From an uncultured Bacteroidia bacterium (lineage in GTDB: Bacteria > Bacteroidota > Bacteroidia > Bacteroidales > UBA932), in assembly GCA_902778105.1 (NCBI GenBank), contig CACYWN010000005.1:1-64000 (forward strand): a stretch of 64,000 bases of DNA. Reading direction: 5' to 3'. Each line of letters starts with the position of its first letter. Position 1 is the stretch's first letter. The notes beneath the pieces are model-generated. The model had not been told where the DNA came from. It did not search any database and saw nothing but the letters and a program-made list of their open reading frames with translations. Positions 1-9,198 of the stretch are shown here, piece after piece. The position numbers and the translations under genes were made by a program.

Positions 1-149
1 AAAAAGAATCGACGCTCGTTTAAAGTAGATATGTGTTACATATCTCGGTACTTGCTTGTACTTTCCTTTCAGTCTTTTCAATGAACTTTTTGGGCCGCCT
101 GCCTTTCGGCTTTGGCGTTTAAAAACCCGCTCGTTTCCGAACGGGATTG
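1..149 (-). other. Leader resembling the 5' leader of a Bacteroidota 16S rRNA operon
   Basis: Read on the minus strand, this AT-richer stretch carries an early hairpin (126-145), a boxA-like GTTCATTGAAAA (86-75), a GTACAAGCAAGTACC segment and a 7-bp hairpin (28-44). It contains no credible gene. From memory, Bacteroidota 16S genes are preceded by a leader with a GTTCTTTGAAA boxA followed by a CAAG/GTAC-rich segment, so the 16S gene is expected just beyond base 1. This assignment rests on resemblance; the rRNA itself is not in the window. Confidence 0.55.
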
Positions 150-180
150 CAAAGGTACACCTTTTTTCTGAACCGGCAAA
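150..180 (-). promoter_or_regulatory. Bacteroidota-type promoter firing leftwards, probably for an rRNA operon
   Basis: On the minus strand a -7 box TACCTTTG (150-157) is preceded, 19 bases upstream, by a TTTG -33 box (177-180). This is the Bacteroidota sigma-ABfr consensus with ideal spacing. Transcription would start near 143-146 and run off the left edge. It points away from the glycosyltransferase that ends at 226, so it serves a gene outside the window. Confidence 0.7.
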
Positions 181-225
181 CTTTTTTCGGACTTTTTTTG
201 AAAAAAATTTTCGCAAAAACGCCAA

Positions 226-1617
226 TCACCTGCTGTTCAGCGCTATCCGCGCATGGAGTTCCCAAGTGCGGATTCGGTCCTTGTAGAAATTGTTCGCATT
301 GACCTTTTCAATCGAGAGGTCGCTGTCGGAATTCCCCCCCCAGCGGCGGCAGGTATAGAGGACATCCCACACACGGCCGATCTGGTATTCGCGGCTGATG
401 CGCAGGCCGACGGCGTAATCCTCGCCGTACTTGGTGGTCGGGAAATTGAGTTTCCTCAGGAGCGGAGTCCAGAAGCCGCGCGGCGCGCCGAGGCCGTTGA
501 TCCGGAGGGCGTTGTTCCGCCCGTTCTCCGGTGTCCATTCCCGGTGCTCCACCACGAACGGCGGCAGCGGGTTCAGGTCGAAATCCGTCATCCGGTAGCA
601 GCCCACGACCATGGCGCAGCCCTGTGCACGGAAGGCTTCCACGAACTTCTGCACGGTGTTCTCGTCGAAATACAGGTCATCGGAGTCCAACTGGAGGGCG
701 AACCGGCCGCAGTCCGGATGATGGATGGCGGCGTTCCAGTTGCCGCCGATGGCATGCCAGGTGGGGTCCTGGGCGATGTAGACCAACTTCGGGTCGCCGA
801 GGAAAGACTTGATCACATCGACCGTTCCGTCCGTGGAGTTGTCGTCCACCACGATCACATTGTAAGGGAAGTCCGTTTTCTGGGACAGGGCCGACCGGAG
901 AGCGTCGCCGATGGTTTTCACGCGGTTCTTGCAAGGGATGACGACGGAGGCTTCATACGCGAACGCTCCTTCCGTGATGTCCACGGTTTTGAACGACGGG
1001 GCCAGATAGCCACCGATGGCCTTGAGGTGGTCCGTCACGGCCTGCTCCATCTCGATCTGGGAACTGCGGTTCCGCGGATCCACGTAATCGAACAGCTTCT
1101 CCCCGGACTGGCGGAGGTCCGTCTCTATCTCATAATATAGGTATTCGCCGATATGCTCCAGCCTCCCCCGCTGCGAGACCTTCAGGCGGAGGTCATACAG
1201 GCCGGCCGCCTCATAGTCCACCGTCATCCGGGAGGCCGCCTCCTTCAGGGCCGATGTCCGGAAAAGCAGCAGCCCTCCGAACTCGAAGTCGTCCCGCAGG
1301 GATCCGTCCTGATAATCGATGACCGGAGCGGGAACCACCTCCCCGCCCTTGGAAACGAACCGGTCGGAATAGAGCATCGCAGCACCGGTGTCGTCGGCCA
1401 CCTGCAGCATCCGCTCCAAGGCATAATGAACCAGGGAAAGGGAGGTCGGGCGGGTATAGAACAAGGTAAACTCGGCCGAGGCTTCCCCGGCCGCGGCGCG
1501 AAGGGTGGAACTATGGCTGGCCGATGCCTCCAGGACATGCACGGAGGAAACTACGGGTTCCTGCGCTAGCACCCCCGCCTGCGCGGACAGGGTGACGAAA
1601 CAGTCTATTCTTTTCAT
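226..1617 (-). CDS. Two-part family 2 glycosyltransferase
   Basis: Predicted cytoplasmic GT-A glycosyltransferase of 463 residues. The C-terminal half is a standard GT2 domain: it opens near residue 222 with VVIPCKNR, has the nucleotide-binding [10 protein letters not shown] segment, a DSDD metal-binding motif near residue 310 and a TCRRWGG acceptor-side motif near the end. The N-terminal 210 residues lack the GT2 signature but look like a divergent second GT-A half ([18 protein letters not shown]). No signal peptide or membrane segment is evident. The gene is alone between the rRNA-like leader and the divergent purine operon, so its sugar substrate cannot be inferred. The ATG at 1617 lies only 4 bases from a -7 box, so the mRNA may be nearly leaderless. 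Weak AT-only hairpins follow the stop; no clear terminator is visible. Confidence 0.8.
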   Translation of the reverse strand: MKRIDCFVTLSAQAGVLAQEPVVSSVHVLEASASHSSTLRAAAGEASAEFTLFYTRPTSLSLVHYALERMLQVADDTGAAMLYSDRFVSKGGEVVPAPVIDYQDGSLRDDFEFGGLLLFRTSALKEAASRMTVDYEAAGLYDLRLKVSQRGRLEHIGEYLYYEIETDLRQSGEKLFDYVDPRNRSSQIEMEQAVTDHLKAIGGYLAPSFKTVDITEGAFAYEASVVIPCKNRVKTIGDALRSALSQKTDFPYNVIVVDDNSTDGTVDVIKSFLGDPKLVYIAQDPTWHAIGGNWNAAIHHPDCGRFALQLDSDDLYFDENTVQKFVEAFRAQGCAMVVGCYRMTDFDLNPLPPFVVEHREWTPENGRNNALRINGLGAPRGFWTPLLRKLNFPTTKYGEDYAVGLRISREYQIGRVWDVLYTCRRWGGNSDSDLSIEKVNANNFYKDRIRTWELHARIALNSR

Positions 1618-1621
1618 ACCT

Positions 1622-1629
1622 CAAATATA
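1622..1629 (-). promoter_or_regulatory. -7 promoter box of the glycosyltransferase gene
   Basis: Minus-strand TATATTTG fits TAnnTTTG. It lies 4 bases upstream of the ATG at 1617, so the predicted transcription start falls on or beside the start codon. No clear -33 TTG is seen at the expected distance. On the opposite strand a weaker TATATTCG (1674-1681) could serve purC. Confidence 0.45.
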
Positions 1630-1693
1630 CGATTTATTCTGCATTTTTTCTTTCCCGACTGAAGAAAAATCCGTATATTCGTGAATTCGTAAA

Positions 1694-2647
1694 ATGAGCA
1701 TCATGAAAGCACTTACCCGCACAGATTTCCGATTCCCGGACCAGCAGTCCAAGTACACAGGCAAGGTCCGCGATGTCTACAGCATCGGTTCCGATTACCT
1801 GGTCATGGTCGCCACCGACCGCATCTCCGCCTTTGACGTCGTCCTTCCCGAAGGCATCCCCTTCAAGGGACAGGTCCTCAACCAGATCGCATCCCGTTTC
1901 CTTGACGCCACCGCCGACATCCTTCCCAACTGGAAGATCGCCGAAGTGGACCCGATGGCCACCCTCGGCCTGCGCTGCGAACCCTTCAAGGTGGAGATGG
2001 TCATCCGCGGCTATCTCACCGGACATGCCTGGCGCGAATACAAGGCCGGCAAGCGCACCCTCTGCGGCGTTCCCCTTCCCGACGGGATGGTGGAGAACCA
2101 GCGGTTCCCCGAGCCCATCATCACCCCCACCACCAAGGCGGACGAAGGCCACGACGAAGACATCTCCAAGGAAGAAATCATCGCCCGTGGCATTGTGGGC
2201 AAGGAGGATTACGAGCAGCTCGAAGCCTATACCCGCGCCCTCTTCGCACGCGGTACCGCGATGGCGGCCGAAAAGGGCCTCATCCTCGTGGACACCAAAT
2301 ACGAGTTTGGCAAGCGCGACGGCAGGATCCTCCTGATGGACGAGATCCATACGCCCGACTCCTCCCGCTACTTCTATGCCGAAGGCTATGAGGAGCGCCT
2401 CGCCCGCGGGGAGCACCAGAAGCAGCTCTCGAAGGAGTTTGTCCGCGAATGGCTGATGGCGAACGGCTTCCAGGGCCAGGCGGGCCAGAAGGTCCCCGAA
2501 ATGACCCCGGAAGTGGTCGCCGGCATCACCGACCGGTACATCGAACTGTACGAACACATCGTGGGCGAGCCCTTCGTCAAGGCGGAAGACACCGACCTTG
2601 CCGCCCGCATCGAGATGAACATCACCAACTTCCTGAAGAGCCTATGA
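1694..2647 (+). CDS. purC: Phosphoribosylaminoimidazole-succinocarboxamide synthase (SAICAR synthase)
   Basis: Catalyses the ATP-dependent joining of aspartate to CAIR to give SAICAR in de novo purine synthesis, in the cytosol. The protein has 317 residues, a usual length for this family in Bacteroidota. Family motifs are intact: GKVRDVY at 23-29, DRISAFDV at 42-49, and the second signature LVDTKYEFG near residue 200. The ATG at 1694 is used; an alternative ATG nine bases later would also keep all motifs. The last codons overlap the purB start (ATGA), so the two are translationally coupled. It is the first gene of a + strand purine operon. Confidence 0.97.
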   Translation: MSIMKALTRTDFRFPDQQSKYTGKVRDVYSIGSDYLVMVATDRISAFDVVLPEGIPFKGQVLNQIASRFLDATADILPNWKIAEVDPMATLGLRCEPFKVEMVIRGYLTGHAWREYKAGKRTLCGVPLPDGMVENQRFPEPIITPTTKADEGHDEDISKEEIIARGIVGKEDYEQLEAYTRALFARGTAMAAEKGLILVDTKYEFGKRDGRILLMDEIHTPDSSRYFYAEGYEERLARGEHQKQLSKEFVREWLMANGFQGQAGQKVPEMTPEVVAGITDRYIELYEHIVGEPFVKAEDTDLAARIEMNITNFLKSL

Positions 2648-3939
2648 TCGAGCGCTATTCCCGCAAAGTGATGAGGGACATCTGGACGGAGGAGAACAAG
2701 TTCAGAGCCTACCTTGAAGTGGAAATCCTCTCCTGCGAAGCCTGGAGCGAACTGGGCGTCATCCCGCGGGAGGACGTAGACAAGATCCGCGCCGCCGCCA
2801 CCTTCAGCGTGGACCGCATCAAGGAAATAGAGGAAATCACCCGCCACGACGTGGTCGCTTTCACCCGGGCCGTCAGCGAAAGCCTGGGCCCCGAGCGCAA
2901 ATGGGTCCACTACGGACTCACCTCCACGGATGTCGTCGACACGGCCAACGGCTACCTGCTGAAGCAGGCCAATACCGTCCTGGAGAAGGACCTCCGGGAC
3001 TTCCTCGCCGTCCTGAAGCGCCGCGCCCTTGAATTCAAGGACACCCCGTGCATCGGGCGCACCCATGGCATCCATGCAGACATCACCTCCTTCGGCCTCA
3101 AGTGGGCCCTCTGGTACGAGGAGATGAAGCGCAACATCGAGCGCTTCCAGTTCGCCCGCAAGGGCGTCGAGGCCGGCAAGATGAGCGGCGCCGTGGGCAA
3201 TTTCGCCAACATCCCGCCCTCCATTCAGGACTATGTGTGCGAACACCTGGGCATCGCATCGGCCGATATCTCCACGCAGGTGCTCCAGCGTGACCGCCAC
3301 GCTTTCTACATCGCCACCCTCGCCATCATCGCTTCCACCCTGGAGCAGATGGCCTTCGAGGTGCGGAACCTCCAGCGTACCGAAGTCCGGGAAGTGGAGG
3401 AAGCGTTCGGGAAGGGCCAGAAAGGCTCCAGTGCGATGCCGCACAAGCGCAATCCCATCTCCAGCGAGAATATCTGCGGCTGCGCCCGCGTCATGCGCGG
3501 CTACATGGCCGCCTCCGCCGAAAACGTCGCCCTGTGGCACGAGCGGGACATCTCCCACTCCTCCACCGAGCGCATCATCCTCCCGGACGCCACGGAACTG
3601 CTGGACTACATGCTCAACCGTTTCAGGGGCATCCTGGACAATCTCGTGGTCTATCCCGAGAACATGATCCAGAACATCTGGCGCACCCGCGGCGTCATTT
3701 TCGCCCAGCGCGTCATGAATGCTCTCATCGGCAAAGGCCTTACCCGGGAACAGGCTTACGACACCGTCCAGCCCATCGCCATGAAAGCCTGGACGGAAGG
3801 CCTGGACTACCGCACCCTCCTCAAGGAAAGTGAGGCCGTGATGGCCAAACTCACCGTCGACGAACTCGAGGGTTGCTTCACCCTGGATTATTATTTCAAG
3901 AATGTAGCGTATATCTATCAACGAACTGGTATCTTATGA
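2644..3939 (+). CDS. purB: Adenylosuccinate lyase
   Basis: Cleaves SAICAR to AICAR and adenylosuccinate to AMP, releasing fumarate in both steps. The protein has 431 residues and belongs to the fumarase/aspartase superfamily. It carries the signature loop [11 protein letters not shown] at 261-271 with its catalytic serines, and the active-site RTHG at 139-142. The start is the ATG at 2644 that overlaps the purC stop. The reading frame stays open upstream inside purC, but the protein family begins at MIERYS. It overlaps purA by four bases at its end. Having the PurB substrate-forming enzymes PurC and PurA on both sides makes a compact aspartate-to-fumarate purine module. Confidence 0.97.
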   Translation: MIERYSRKVMRDIWTEENKFRAYLEVEILSCEAWSELGVIPREDVDKIRAAATFSVDRIKEIEEITRHDVVAFTRAVSESLGPERKWVHYGLTSTDVVDTANGYLLKQANTVLEKDLRDFLAVLKRRALEFKDTPCIGRTHGIHADITSFGLKWALWYEEMKRNIERFQFARKGVEAGKMSGAVGNFANIPPSIQDYVCEHLGIASADISTQVLQRDRHAFYIATLAIIASTLEQMAFEVRNLQRTEVREVEEAFGKGQKGSSAMPHKRNPISSENICGCARVMRGYMAASAENVALWHERDISHSSTERIILPDATELLDYMLNRFRGILDNLVVYPENMIQNIWRTRGVIFAQRVMNALIGKGLTREQAYDTVQPIAMKAWTEGLDYRTLLKESEAVMAKLTVDELEGCFTLDYYFKNVAYIYQRTGIL

Positions 3940-5201
3940 AGAAGGTAGACGTGGTCCTCGGCCTCCAGTGGGGCGACGAGGGCAAAGGCAAGGTGGTCGA
4001 CGTCCTGACCCCGCATTACAAGGTTATCGCCCGCTTCCAGGGCGGTCCGAACGCCGGCCATTCGCTCGTGTTCGACGGTGACGGTTTCGTCCTCCACACC
4101 GTACCCTCCGGCATCTTCCGTCCGGATTCGGTGAACATCATCGGCAACGGCGTGGTCATCGACCCGGTGATCCTGATGGAAGAGATCGACGCCATCGAGG
4201 CCAAGGGCGTGGACATCACCGGCAAACTCCTGATTTCCAAGAAGGCGCACCTGATCCTCCCGACCCACCGGATGCTGGATGCCGCCAGCGAGACCGCCAA
4301 GGGCAAGGGAAAGATCGGATCCACCCTGAAAGGCATCGGCCCCACCTACATGGACAAGACCGGCCGGAACGGACTCCGTGTGGGCGACATTCTCTCCCCT
4401 GCGTTCATCCAGCGCTATGAGGCCCTGAAATACAAGCACTTCGGCCTGCTCGCCCAGTACAAGTTCCCCTTCGACATCACCGACTACGAGGTCAAATGGT
4501 TCCAGGCCGTGGAGTCGATGAAGCGCTTCTCCTTCATCGACAGCGAGTTCGCTGTCAACCGATACCTGGACCAGGACGTTCCCGTCCTCGCGGAAGGCGC
4601 CCAGGGGTCGATGCTGGACATCGATTTCGGCACCTATCCCTTCGTCACCTCCTCCAACACGATGACGGCGGGCGTCTGCACCGGCCTCGGTGTCGCCCCC
4701 AGCCGCGTGGGTAAGGTGATGGGCATCTTCAAGGCCTACTGCACCCGCGTGGGCAGCGGCCCGTTCCCGACGGAACTCTTCGATGCCACCGGCGAACGCC
4801 TCCGCCAGATCGGCCGGGAGTACGGCGCCACCACCGGTCGTCCCCGCCGCTGTGGCTGGCTGGACCTCGTCGCCTTGAAATATGCCGTGATGGTGAACGG
4901 CGTGAACGAACTGATCATGATGAAGGCCGACGTGATGAACGGCTTTGACACCATCCGCGTCGCTACCGCCTACAAGATTGACGGGCAGGTAGTTACGGAC
5001 TTTCCTTTCGAATGCCCCGACCAGGTGGAACCGGTATACACCGACTTCCCCGGCTGGAAGGAGGACATCACCAAGGTCCGCCGCTACGAGGATTTCCCGG
5101 AAACCTTCCAGAAGTACATCGCCTTCATCGAAAAAGAGACGGGATGCCCGGTCAAGATCATCTCCGTGGGTCCTGACCGCAGCGAAATCGTCATCCGCTA
5201 A
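3936..5201 (+). CDS. purA: Adenylosuccinate synthetase
   Basis: Makes adenylosuccinate from IMP, aspartate and GTP, the first committed step to AMP. The protein has 421 residues, normal for the family. The GTP-binding P-loop [11 protein letters not shown] is at residues 9-19, followed by GGPNAGHS and, near residue 230, the TSSNT segment. The start is the ATG at 3936, which overlaps the purB stop; an upstream extension in the same frame lies within purB and is not expected to be translated. Twelve bases separate it from the downstream protease gene, so cotranscription is likely. Confidence 0.97.
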   Translation: MKKVDVVLGLQWGDEGKGKVVDVLTPHYKVIARFQGGPNAGHSLVFDGDGFVLHTVPSGIFRPDSVNIIGNGVVIDPVILMEEIDAIEAKGVDITGKLLISKKAHLILPTHRMLDAASETAKGKGKIGSTLKGIGPTYMDKTGRNGLRVGDILSPAFIQRYEALKYKHFGLLAQYKFPFDITDYEVKWFQAVESMKRFSFIDSEFAVNRYLDQDVPVLAEGAQGSMLDIDFGTYPFVTSSNTMTAGVCTGLGVAPSRVGKVMGIFKAYCTRVGSGPFPTELFDATGERLRQIGREYGATTGRPRRCGWLDLVALKYAVMVNGVNELIMMKADVMNGFDTIRVATAYKIDGQVVTDFPFECPDQVEPVYTDFPGWKEDITKVRRYEDFPETFQKYIAFIEKETGCPVKIISVGPDRSEIVIR

Positions 5202-5213
5202 ACAGCCAGCCCT

Positions 5214-8200
5214 ATGAAACGCCTTCTTTTTCCAGCCATTGCGCTGATGCTCACCCTCCTTCCGCTGAACGGACAGGAAACCGCTTCCTGGCTTCGCAAA
5301 AGCGCCATCTCCCCGGACGGAAAGACCGTGGCTTTCAGTTACAAGGGCGACATCTTCACCGTACCCGTAACCGGTGGACAGGCGGTCCAACTCACTTCGC
5401 ACCGGGCCTATGAGTCCGACCCTGTCTGGACCCCGGACGGAAGCCGGATCGTCTTCACCTCCTACCGGGAAGACAGCCGCGACGTTTATGTCATCCCCAA
5501 GGAAGGCGGCTATCCCAAGCGGCTGACCGACCTTCCCGGCAATGAAATGCCCCTTGCCGTCCTTCCGGACGGGAAGGTATTGTTCACATGGTACAACGCC
5601 GACATACAGGGGGCCCGTTTCGACGGCTTCCCCGGCTCCTCCGCCCTCTATGAGACGGACCTGGAAGGAGCGGCGCCGCGTCTGGTCACCTCCCTTACCC
5701 TATCCGCGATGAGCGTGAGCACCAAGGGGGACATCCTTTATGAGGATTACAAAGGCTATGAGGATGCGCTCCGCAAGCACCACACCTCGTCTGTGACGCG
5801 GGACATCTGGCTGTGCCGTCCCGCAAGCGGCCATGCCATCGACGGGAACGCCTCATTCACCAAGCTCAGCACCTTCAAGGGCGAGGACCGGAATCCGGTC
5901 TTCACCGCCGACGGAGACACTTTCTACTACCTTAGCGAACAGGACGGAAAGAACTTCAATGTATTCCGCAGTTCCCTCAGCAAGCCCGGCGAGAGCGTCC
6001 AGGTGACCCGCTTCGAGCAGAACCCCGTCCGGTTCCTGTCCGTGTCCAACGACGGGACCCTCCTCTTCTCCCAGAACGGAGACCTGTATACCCTGAGGGA
6101 AGGAAGCGCTCCCAAGAAGCTGGAAATCACCCTCTTCCGTGATGAGGACGAAAAGGAGATCAACAAGCTTTCCCTCCGCAACGCCACGGCGATGGCCGTC
6201 TCCCCGAACGGTAAGGAAGTGGCCGTCGTGATCCGCGGAGACGTGTTCGTCACTTCGGTGGACTACGCGACCACCCGCCGCATCACCAACACGGCGGAGC
6301 AGGAGCGCGGCGTTTCGTTCTCCAAGGACGGCCGCGAGCTCTTTTACGCCGCCGAACGGGAAGGCTGCTGGAGCATCTACAAGACTTCCCTCACGGAGAA
6401 GAACGACAAATACTTCACCTACGCCGTGAAAATGAAGGAGGAACGCGTGAGCACCCCGGGAGAAACCTGCTTCCAGATGGAAGTTTCCCCGGACGGCAAG
6501 TCCATCGCCTACCTGCGTGACCGGACCGAGCTGGTGGTCAAAGACCTCAAGTCCGGCAAGGAGAAGTCCCTCCACAAAGGAGTCAATTACTCCTATTCCG
6601 ACGGTGACCAGTACTTCGCCTGGAGCCCGGACAGCCGCTACATCCTGTGCAACTGGCAGGCCGGCGGCGGGTGGAACAACGAGGACGTCGCCCTCGTCGA
6701 GGTCGAGACCGGCAAGGTCACGGACCTGACGGAAAGCGGCTACTCCGACGGCAACTTCAAGTGGGCCCTGGATGGCAAGGCCATGACCTGGGAGTCCGAC
6801 AAGAACGGTTACCGCAGCCATGGAAGCTGGGGCGCCGAGAGCGACATCTACATCATGTTCTTTGACGGCAAGGCCTACACGGACTTCGGCCGCAGCAAGG
6901 AGCAGCAGGAGATTGACAAGATGCTGATGGGCGAGAAGGCGGTGGAGAAGGCCGAGAAGAAAGAAAAGAAGGACAGCCTGGCCGGCAAGGTGGAGAAGAT
7001 CGATCCCGACCTGGAGCACCGGGCAGACCGCATCCGCCGGCTGACCCGCTTCTCGGGCAGCATGGGCGACCATTATCTCACCACCGACGGCAGCAAGCTC
7101 TACTTCACCCAGCGGCTCGAGAAGGGCTTCGACCTGTGTTGCCTGGACGTGGAGAAGGGTGACGTAACCATCGTCAAGAAAGGTGTTTCCGGAAGGATCT
7201 ACCCGTCCACCGACGGAAAGTACATCTTTATCTTCTCCGGCAGTGCCATCTCCCGGATCACCCTGGCCGGGCACAAGACTGACGTGGTCGCCTTCTCCGG
7301 CGACTTCGAGTTCAAGCCCCGCGCCGAACGCGAGTACATCTTCTCCCACATCTGGAAACAGGTCAAGGAGAAGTTCTATGTCACCGACCTGCACGGCGTG
7401 GACTGGGACTACTACCGCTCCAATTACGAACAGTTCCTCCCCTACATCAACAACTATTTCGACTTCCAGGACCTCTTGTCCGAGATGCTGGGCGAACTCA
7501 ACGGTTCGCACACCGGCGCCCGGTACCGTCCGGCCAGCTCCCGCAACATCGGCTATCTCGGCGTCCTGTATGACACGGCGTGGAACGGGGACGGACTCAG
7601 GATTGCCGAAGTCCTGCCTGGCGGCGTCCTCAACAATGCCGATTCCGAAATCAAGGCCGGCGACATCATCACCGCCATCGAAGGACACGATATCAAGGCC
7701 GGCGAGAATGCCCTGGCGTGCCTGTACGACCGTGCCGGCAGGAAAACCGTCCTCACCGTGAAGAAGGGCGGCAAGGAGACCGAGCTCATCGTGACTCCGT
7801 CCACCAGCGACGCTACCCTCCTGTATCGCCGCTGGGTCCGCCAGCGCGAAGAAATGGTCAGGAAACTCTCCGGCGGCAAGGTCGGCTATGTCCACATCGA
7901 AGGGATGGACTCCCCCAGCTACCGCGAACTCTACTCCAAGGCCCTGGGCAAGTACCGGACCTGCGAGGCCCTCATCGTGGACACGCGCCACAACGGCGGC
8001 GGCTGGCTGCATGACGACCTGGTCACCTTCCTGGGCGGCAAGGAATACTGCCTGTTCACCCCGCGCGGCCAGTACATCGGACACGAGCCGTTCAACAAAT
8101 GGACGAAACCTTCCTGTGTCCTGGTCGGCGAAGACAACTATTCCGATGCCTCCGGATTCCCGTACGAATACCGCCTCCTCGGGCTGGGCAAACTCATCGG

Positions 8201-8435
8201 CGCACCGGTGCCCGGCACCATGACGGCGGTCTGGTGGGAAACCCAGATCCATCCGAACATCGTCTTCGGTATCCCCCAGGTAGGCAACTGGAGCCTGGTG
8301 GACGAGCGCTACATGGAGAACCTGCCCATCGAACCGGACATCCTGGTGTACAACGATCCCGCTTCCGTCCTGTCCGGACGGGACCTCCAGCTGGAAGCGG
8401 CCGTGCAAGAAATGTTGAAAGAGATTGAAAAATAA
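5214..8435 (+). CDS. Secreted tricorn-like S41 protease with beta-propeller and PDZ domains
   Basis: A 1073-residue predicted periplasmic or exported serine protease. It begins with a signal peptide (basic MKR, hydrophobic core, cut near NGQE). The first 650 residues hold many PD40/WD40-like repeats (SPDGK-type motifs) forming the two propellers seen in tricorn proteases. A PDZ domain follows near residues 775-860, then the S41 catalytic core. By alignment to archaeal tricorn, S765-H766 (in NGSHTGA), nucleophile S977 (in NYSDASG) and E1035 (in YMENLP) occupy the catalytic positions, so it is probably active. A Lys/Glu-rich linker lies near residues 570-600. It sits in the purine operon and its stop overlaps the next start by one base (TAATG). 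Its substrate is unknown. Confidence 0.9.
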   Translation: MKRLLFPAIALMLTLLPLNGQETASWLRKSAISPDGKTVAFSYKGDIFTVPVTGGQAVQLTSHRAYESDPVWTPDGSRIVFTSYREDSRDVYVIPKEGGYPKRLTDLPGNEMPLAVLPDGKVLFTWYNADIQGARFDGFPGSSALYETDLEGAAPRLVTSLTLSAMSVSTKGDILYEDYKGYEDALRKHHTSSVTRDIWLCRPASGHAIDGNASFTKLSTFKGEDRNPVFTADGDTFYYLSEQDGKNFNVFRSSLSKPGESVQVTRFEQNPVRFLSVSNDGTLLFSQNGDLYTLREGSAPKKLEITLFRDEDEKEINKLSLRNATAMAVSPNGKEVAVVIRGDVFVTSVDYATTRRITNTAEQERGVSFSKDGRELFYAAEREGCWSIYKTSLTEKNDKYFTYAVKMKEERVSTPGETCFQMEVSPDGKSIAYLRDRTELVVKDLKSGKEKSLHKGVNYSYSDGDQYFAWSPDSRYILCNWQAGGGWNNEDVALVEVETGKVTDLTESGYSDGNFKWALDGKAMTWESDKNGYRSHGSWGAESDIYIMFFDGKAYTDFGRSKEQQEIDKMLMGEKAVEKAEKKEKKDSLAGKVEKIDPDLEHRADRIRRLTRFSGSMGDHYLTTDGSKLYFTQRLEKGFDLCCLDVEKGDVTIVKKGVSGRIYPSTDGKYIFIFSGSAISRITLAGHKTDVVAFSGDFEFKPRAEREYIFSHIWKQVKEKFYVTDLHGVDWDYYRSNYEQFLPYINNYFDFQDLLSEMLGELNGSHTGARYRPASSRNIGYLGVLYDTAWNGDGLRIAEVLPGGVLNNADSEIKAGDIITAIEGHDIKAGENALACLYDRAGRKTVLTVKKGGKETELIVTPSTSDATLLYRRWVRQREEMVRKLSGGKVGYVHIEGMDSPSYRELYSKALGKYRTCEALIVDTRHNGGGWLHDDLVTFLGGKEYCLFTPRGQYIGHEPFNKWTKPSCVLVGEDNYSDASGFPYEYRLLGLGKLIGAPVPGTMTAVWWETQIHPNIVFGIPQVGNWSLVDERYMENLPIEPDILVYNDPASVLSGRDLQLEAAVQEMLKEIEK

Positions 8436-9157
8436 TGGACCGTAAAAACGTCATTATCCCCACTTACAACGAGAAGGAGAACATCGAGGCCATCTGCCGG
8501 AAGGTGTTCTCCCTTCCCGGTGAGTTTGACATCCTCGTCATCGACGACGGCTCGCCCGACGGGACGGCGGCCATCGTCAAAAACCTGCAAGCCGAGTTCC
8601 CCGGGCGCCTCAACCTGATTGAGCGGAGTGGGAAGCAAGGCCTCGGAACCGCCTATCTGACAGGCTTCCGCTGGTCGCTGGAGCAGGGTTACGACTACAT
8701 CTTCGAGATGGACGCGGACTTTTCCCACAATCCGGACGACCTGCTCCGCCTGTACGCCGCCTGCGCGCAGGAGGGCGGCGACCTCGCCGTGGGTTCCCGC
8801 TACTGCAACGGTGTCAGTGTCGTGAACTGGCCCATCGGCCGGATTATCATGTCCTACTACGCATCGACCTATGTGCGGACCATCCTCCGGATGAAGGTAT
8901 TCGACACCACCGCAGGGTTCGTCTGCTACTCCCGCCAGGTGCTGGAATCCATCGACCTGGATGCCGTCCAGATGAAAGGGTACGGCTTCCAGATCGAGAT
9001 GAAATACACCGCTTTCCGACTGGGATTCCGGATCCGGGAAGTTCCCATCATCTTCATCAACCGGCAGCTGGGTACATCCAAGATGTCCAGCGGCATCTTC
9101 GGCGAAGCATTCTGGGGGGTGATCAAACTACGGTTCAGGAAGTTCCGCAGGAAGTAA
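8435..9157 (+). CDS. Polyprenol-phosphate sugar synthase (Dpm1-like GT2)
   Basis: A 240-residue GT2 enzyme of the dolichol-phosphate mannose synthase type, expected to transfer a sugar from a nucleotide donor to undecaprenyl phosphate at the inner membrane. The N-terminal IIPTYNEKENI, the DDGSPDGT segment and the metal-binding D93-A-D95 in EMDADFSHNPDD are all typical. It has no C-terminal membrane helices, like soluble Dpm1 forms. A homologue commonly annotated as polyprenol monophosphomannose synthase is frequent in Bacteroidota and may feed O-mannosylation, but the sugar is not shown here. It is the last gene of the purine operon and ends just before the 9156-9198 terminator. Confidence 0.9.
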   Translation: MDRKNVIIPTYNEKENIEAICRKVFSLPGEFDILVIDDGSPDGTAAIVKNLQAEFPGRLNLIERSGKQGLGTAYLTGFRWSLEQGYDYIFEMDADFSHNPDDLLRLYAACAQEGGDLAVGSRYCNGVSVVNWPIGRIIMSYYASTYVRTILRMKVFDTTAGFVCYSRQVLESIDLDAVQMKGYGFQIEMKYTAFRLGFRIREVPIIFINRQLGTSKMSSGIFGEAFWGVIKLRFRKFRRK

Positions 9158-9198
9158 AAAAAGAAGGTTCGACATTCATCGAACCTTCTTTTTTTTTG
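9156..9198. terminator. Bidirectional rho-independent terminator
   Basis: A perfect 12-bp stem (9161-9172 paired with 9179-9190) encloses a 6-base loop, with T8 on the right and A7 on the left. It therefore gives a hairpin plus U-run in both directions. It ends the + strand purine operon and the - strand nine-gene operon, whose last gene stops at 9199. Confidence 0.95.

Noticed and set aside
5853..8408. Open frame of about 850 codons on the - strand opposite the tricorn-like protease
   Set aside because: Antisense shadow. The + strand protein has a signal peptide, repeats and catalytic residues.
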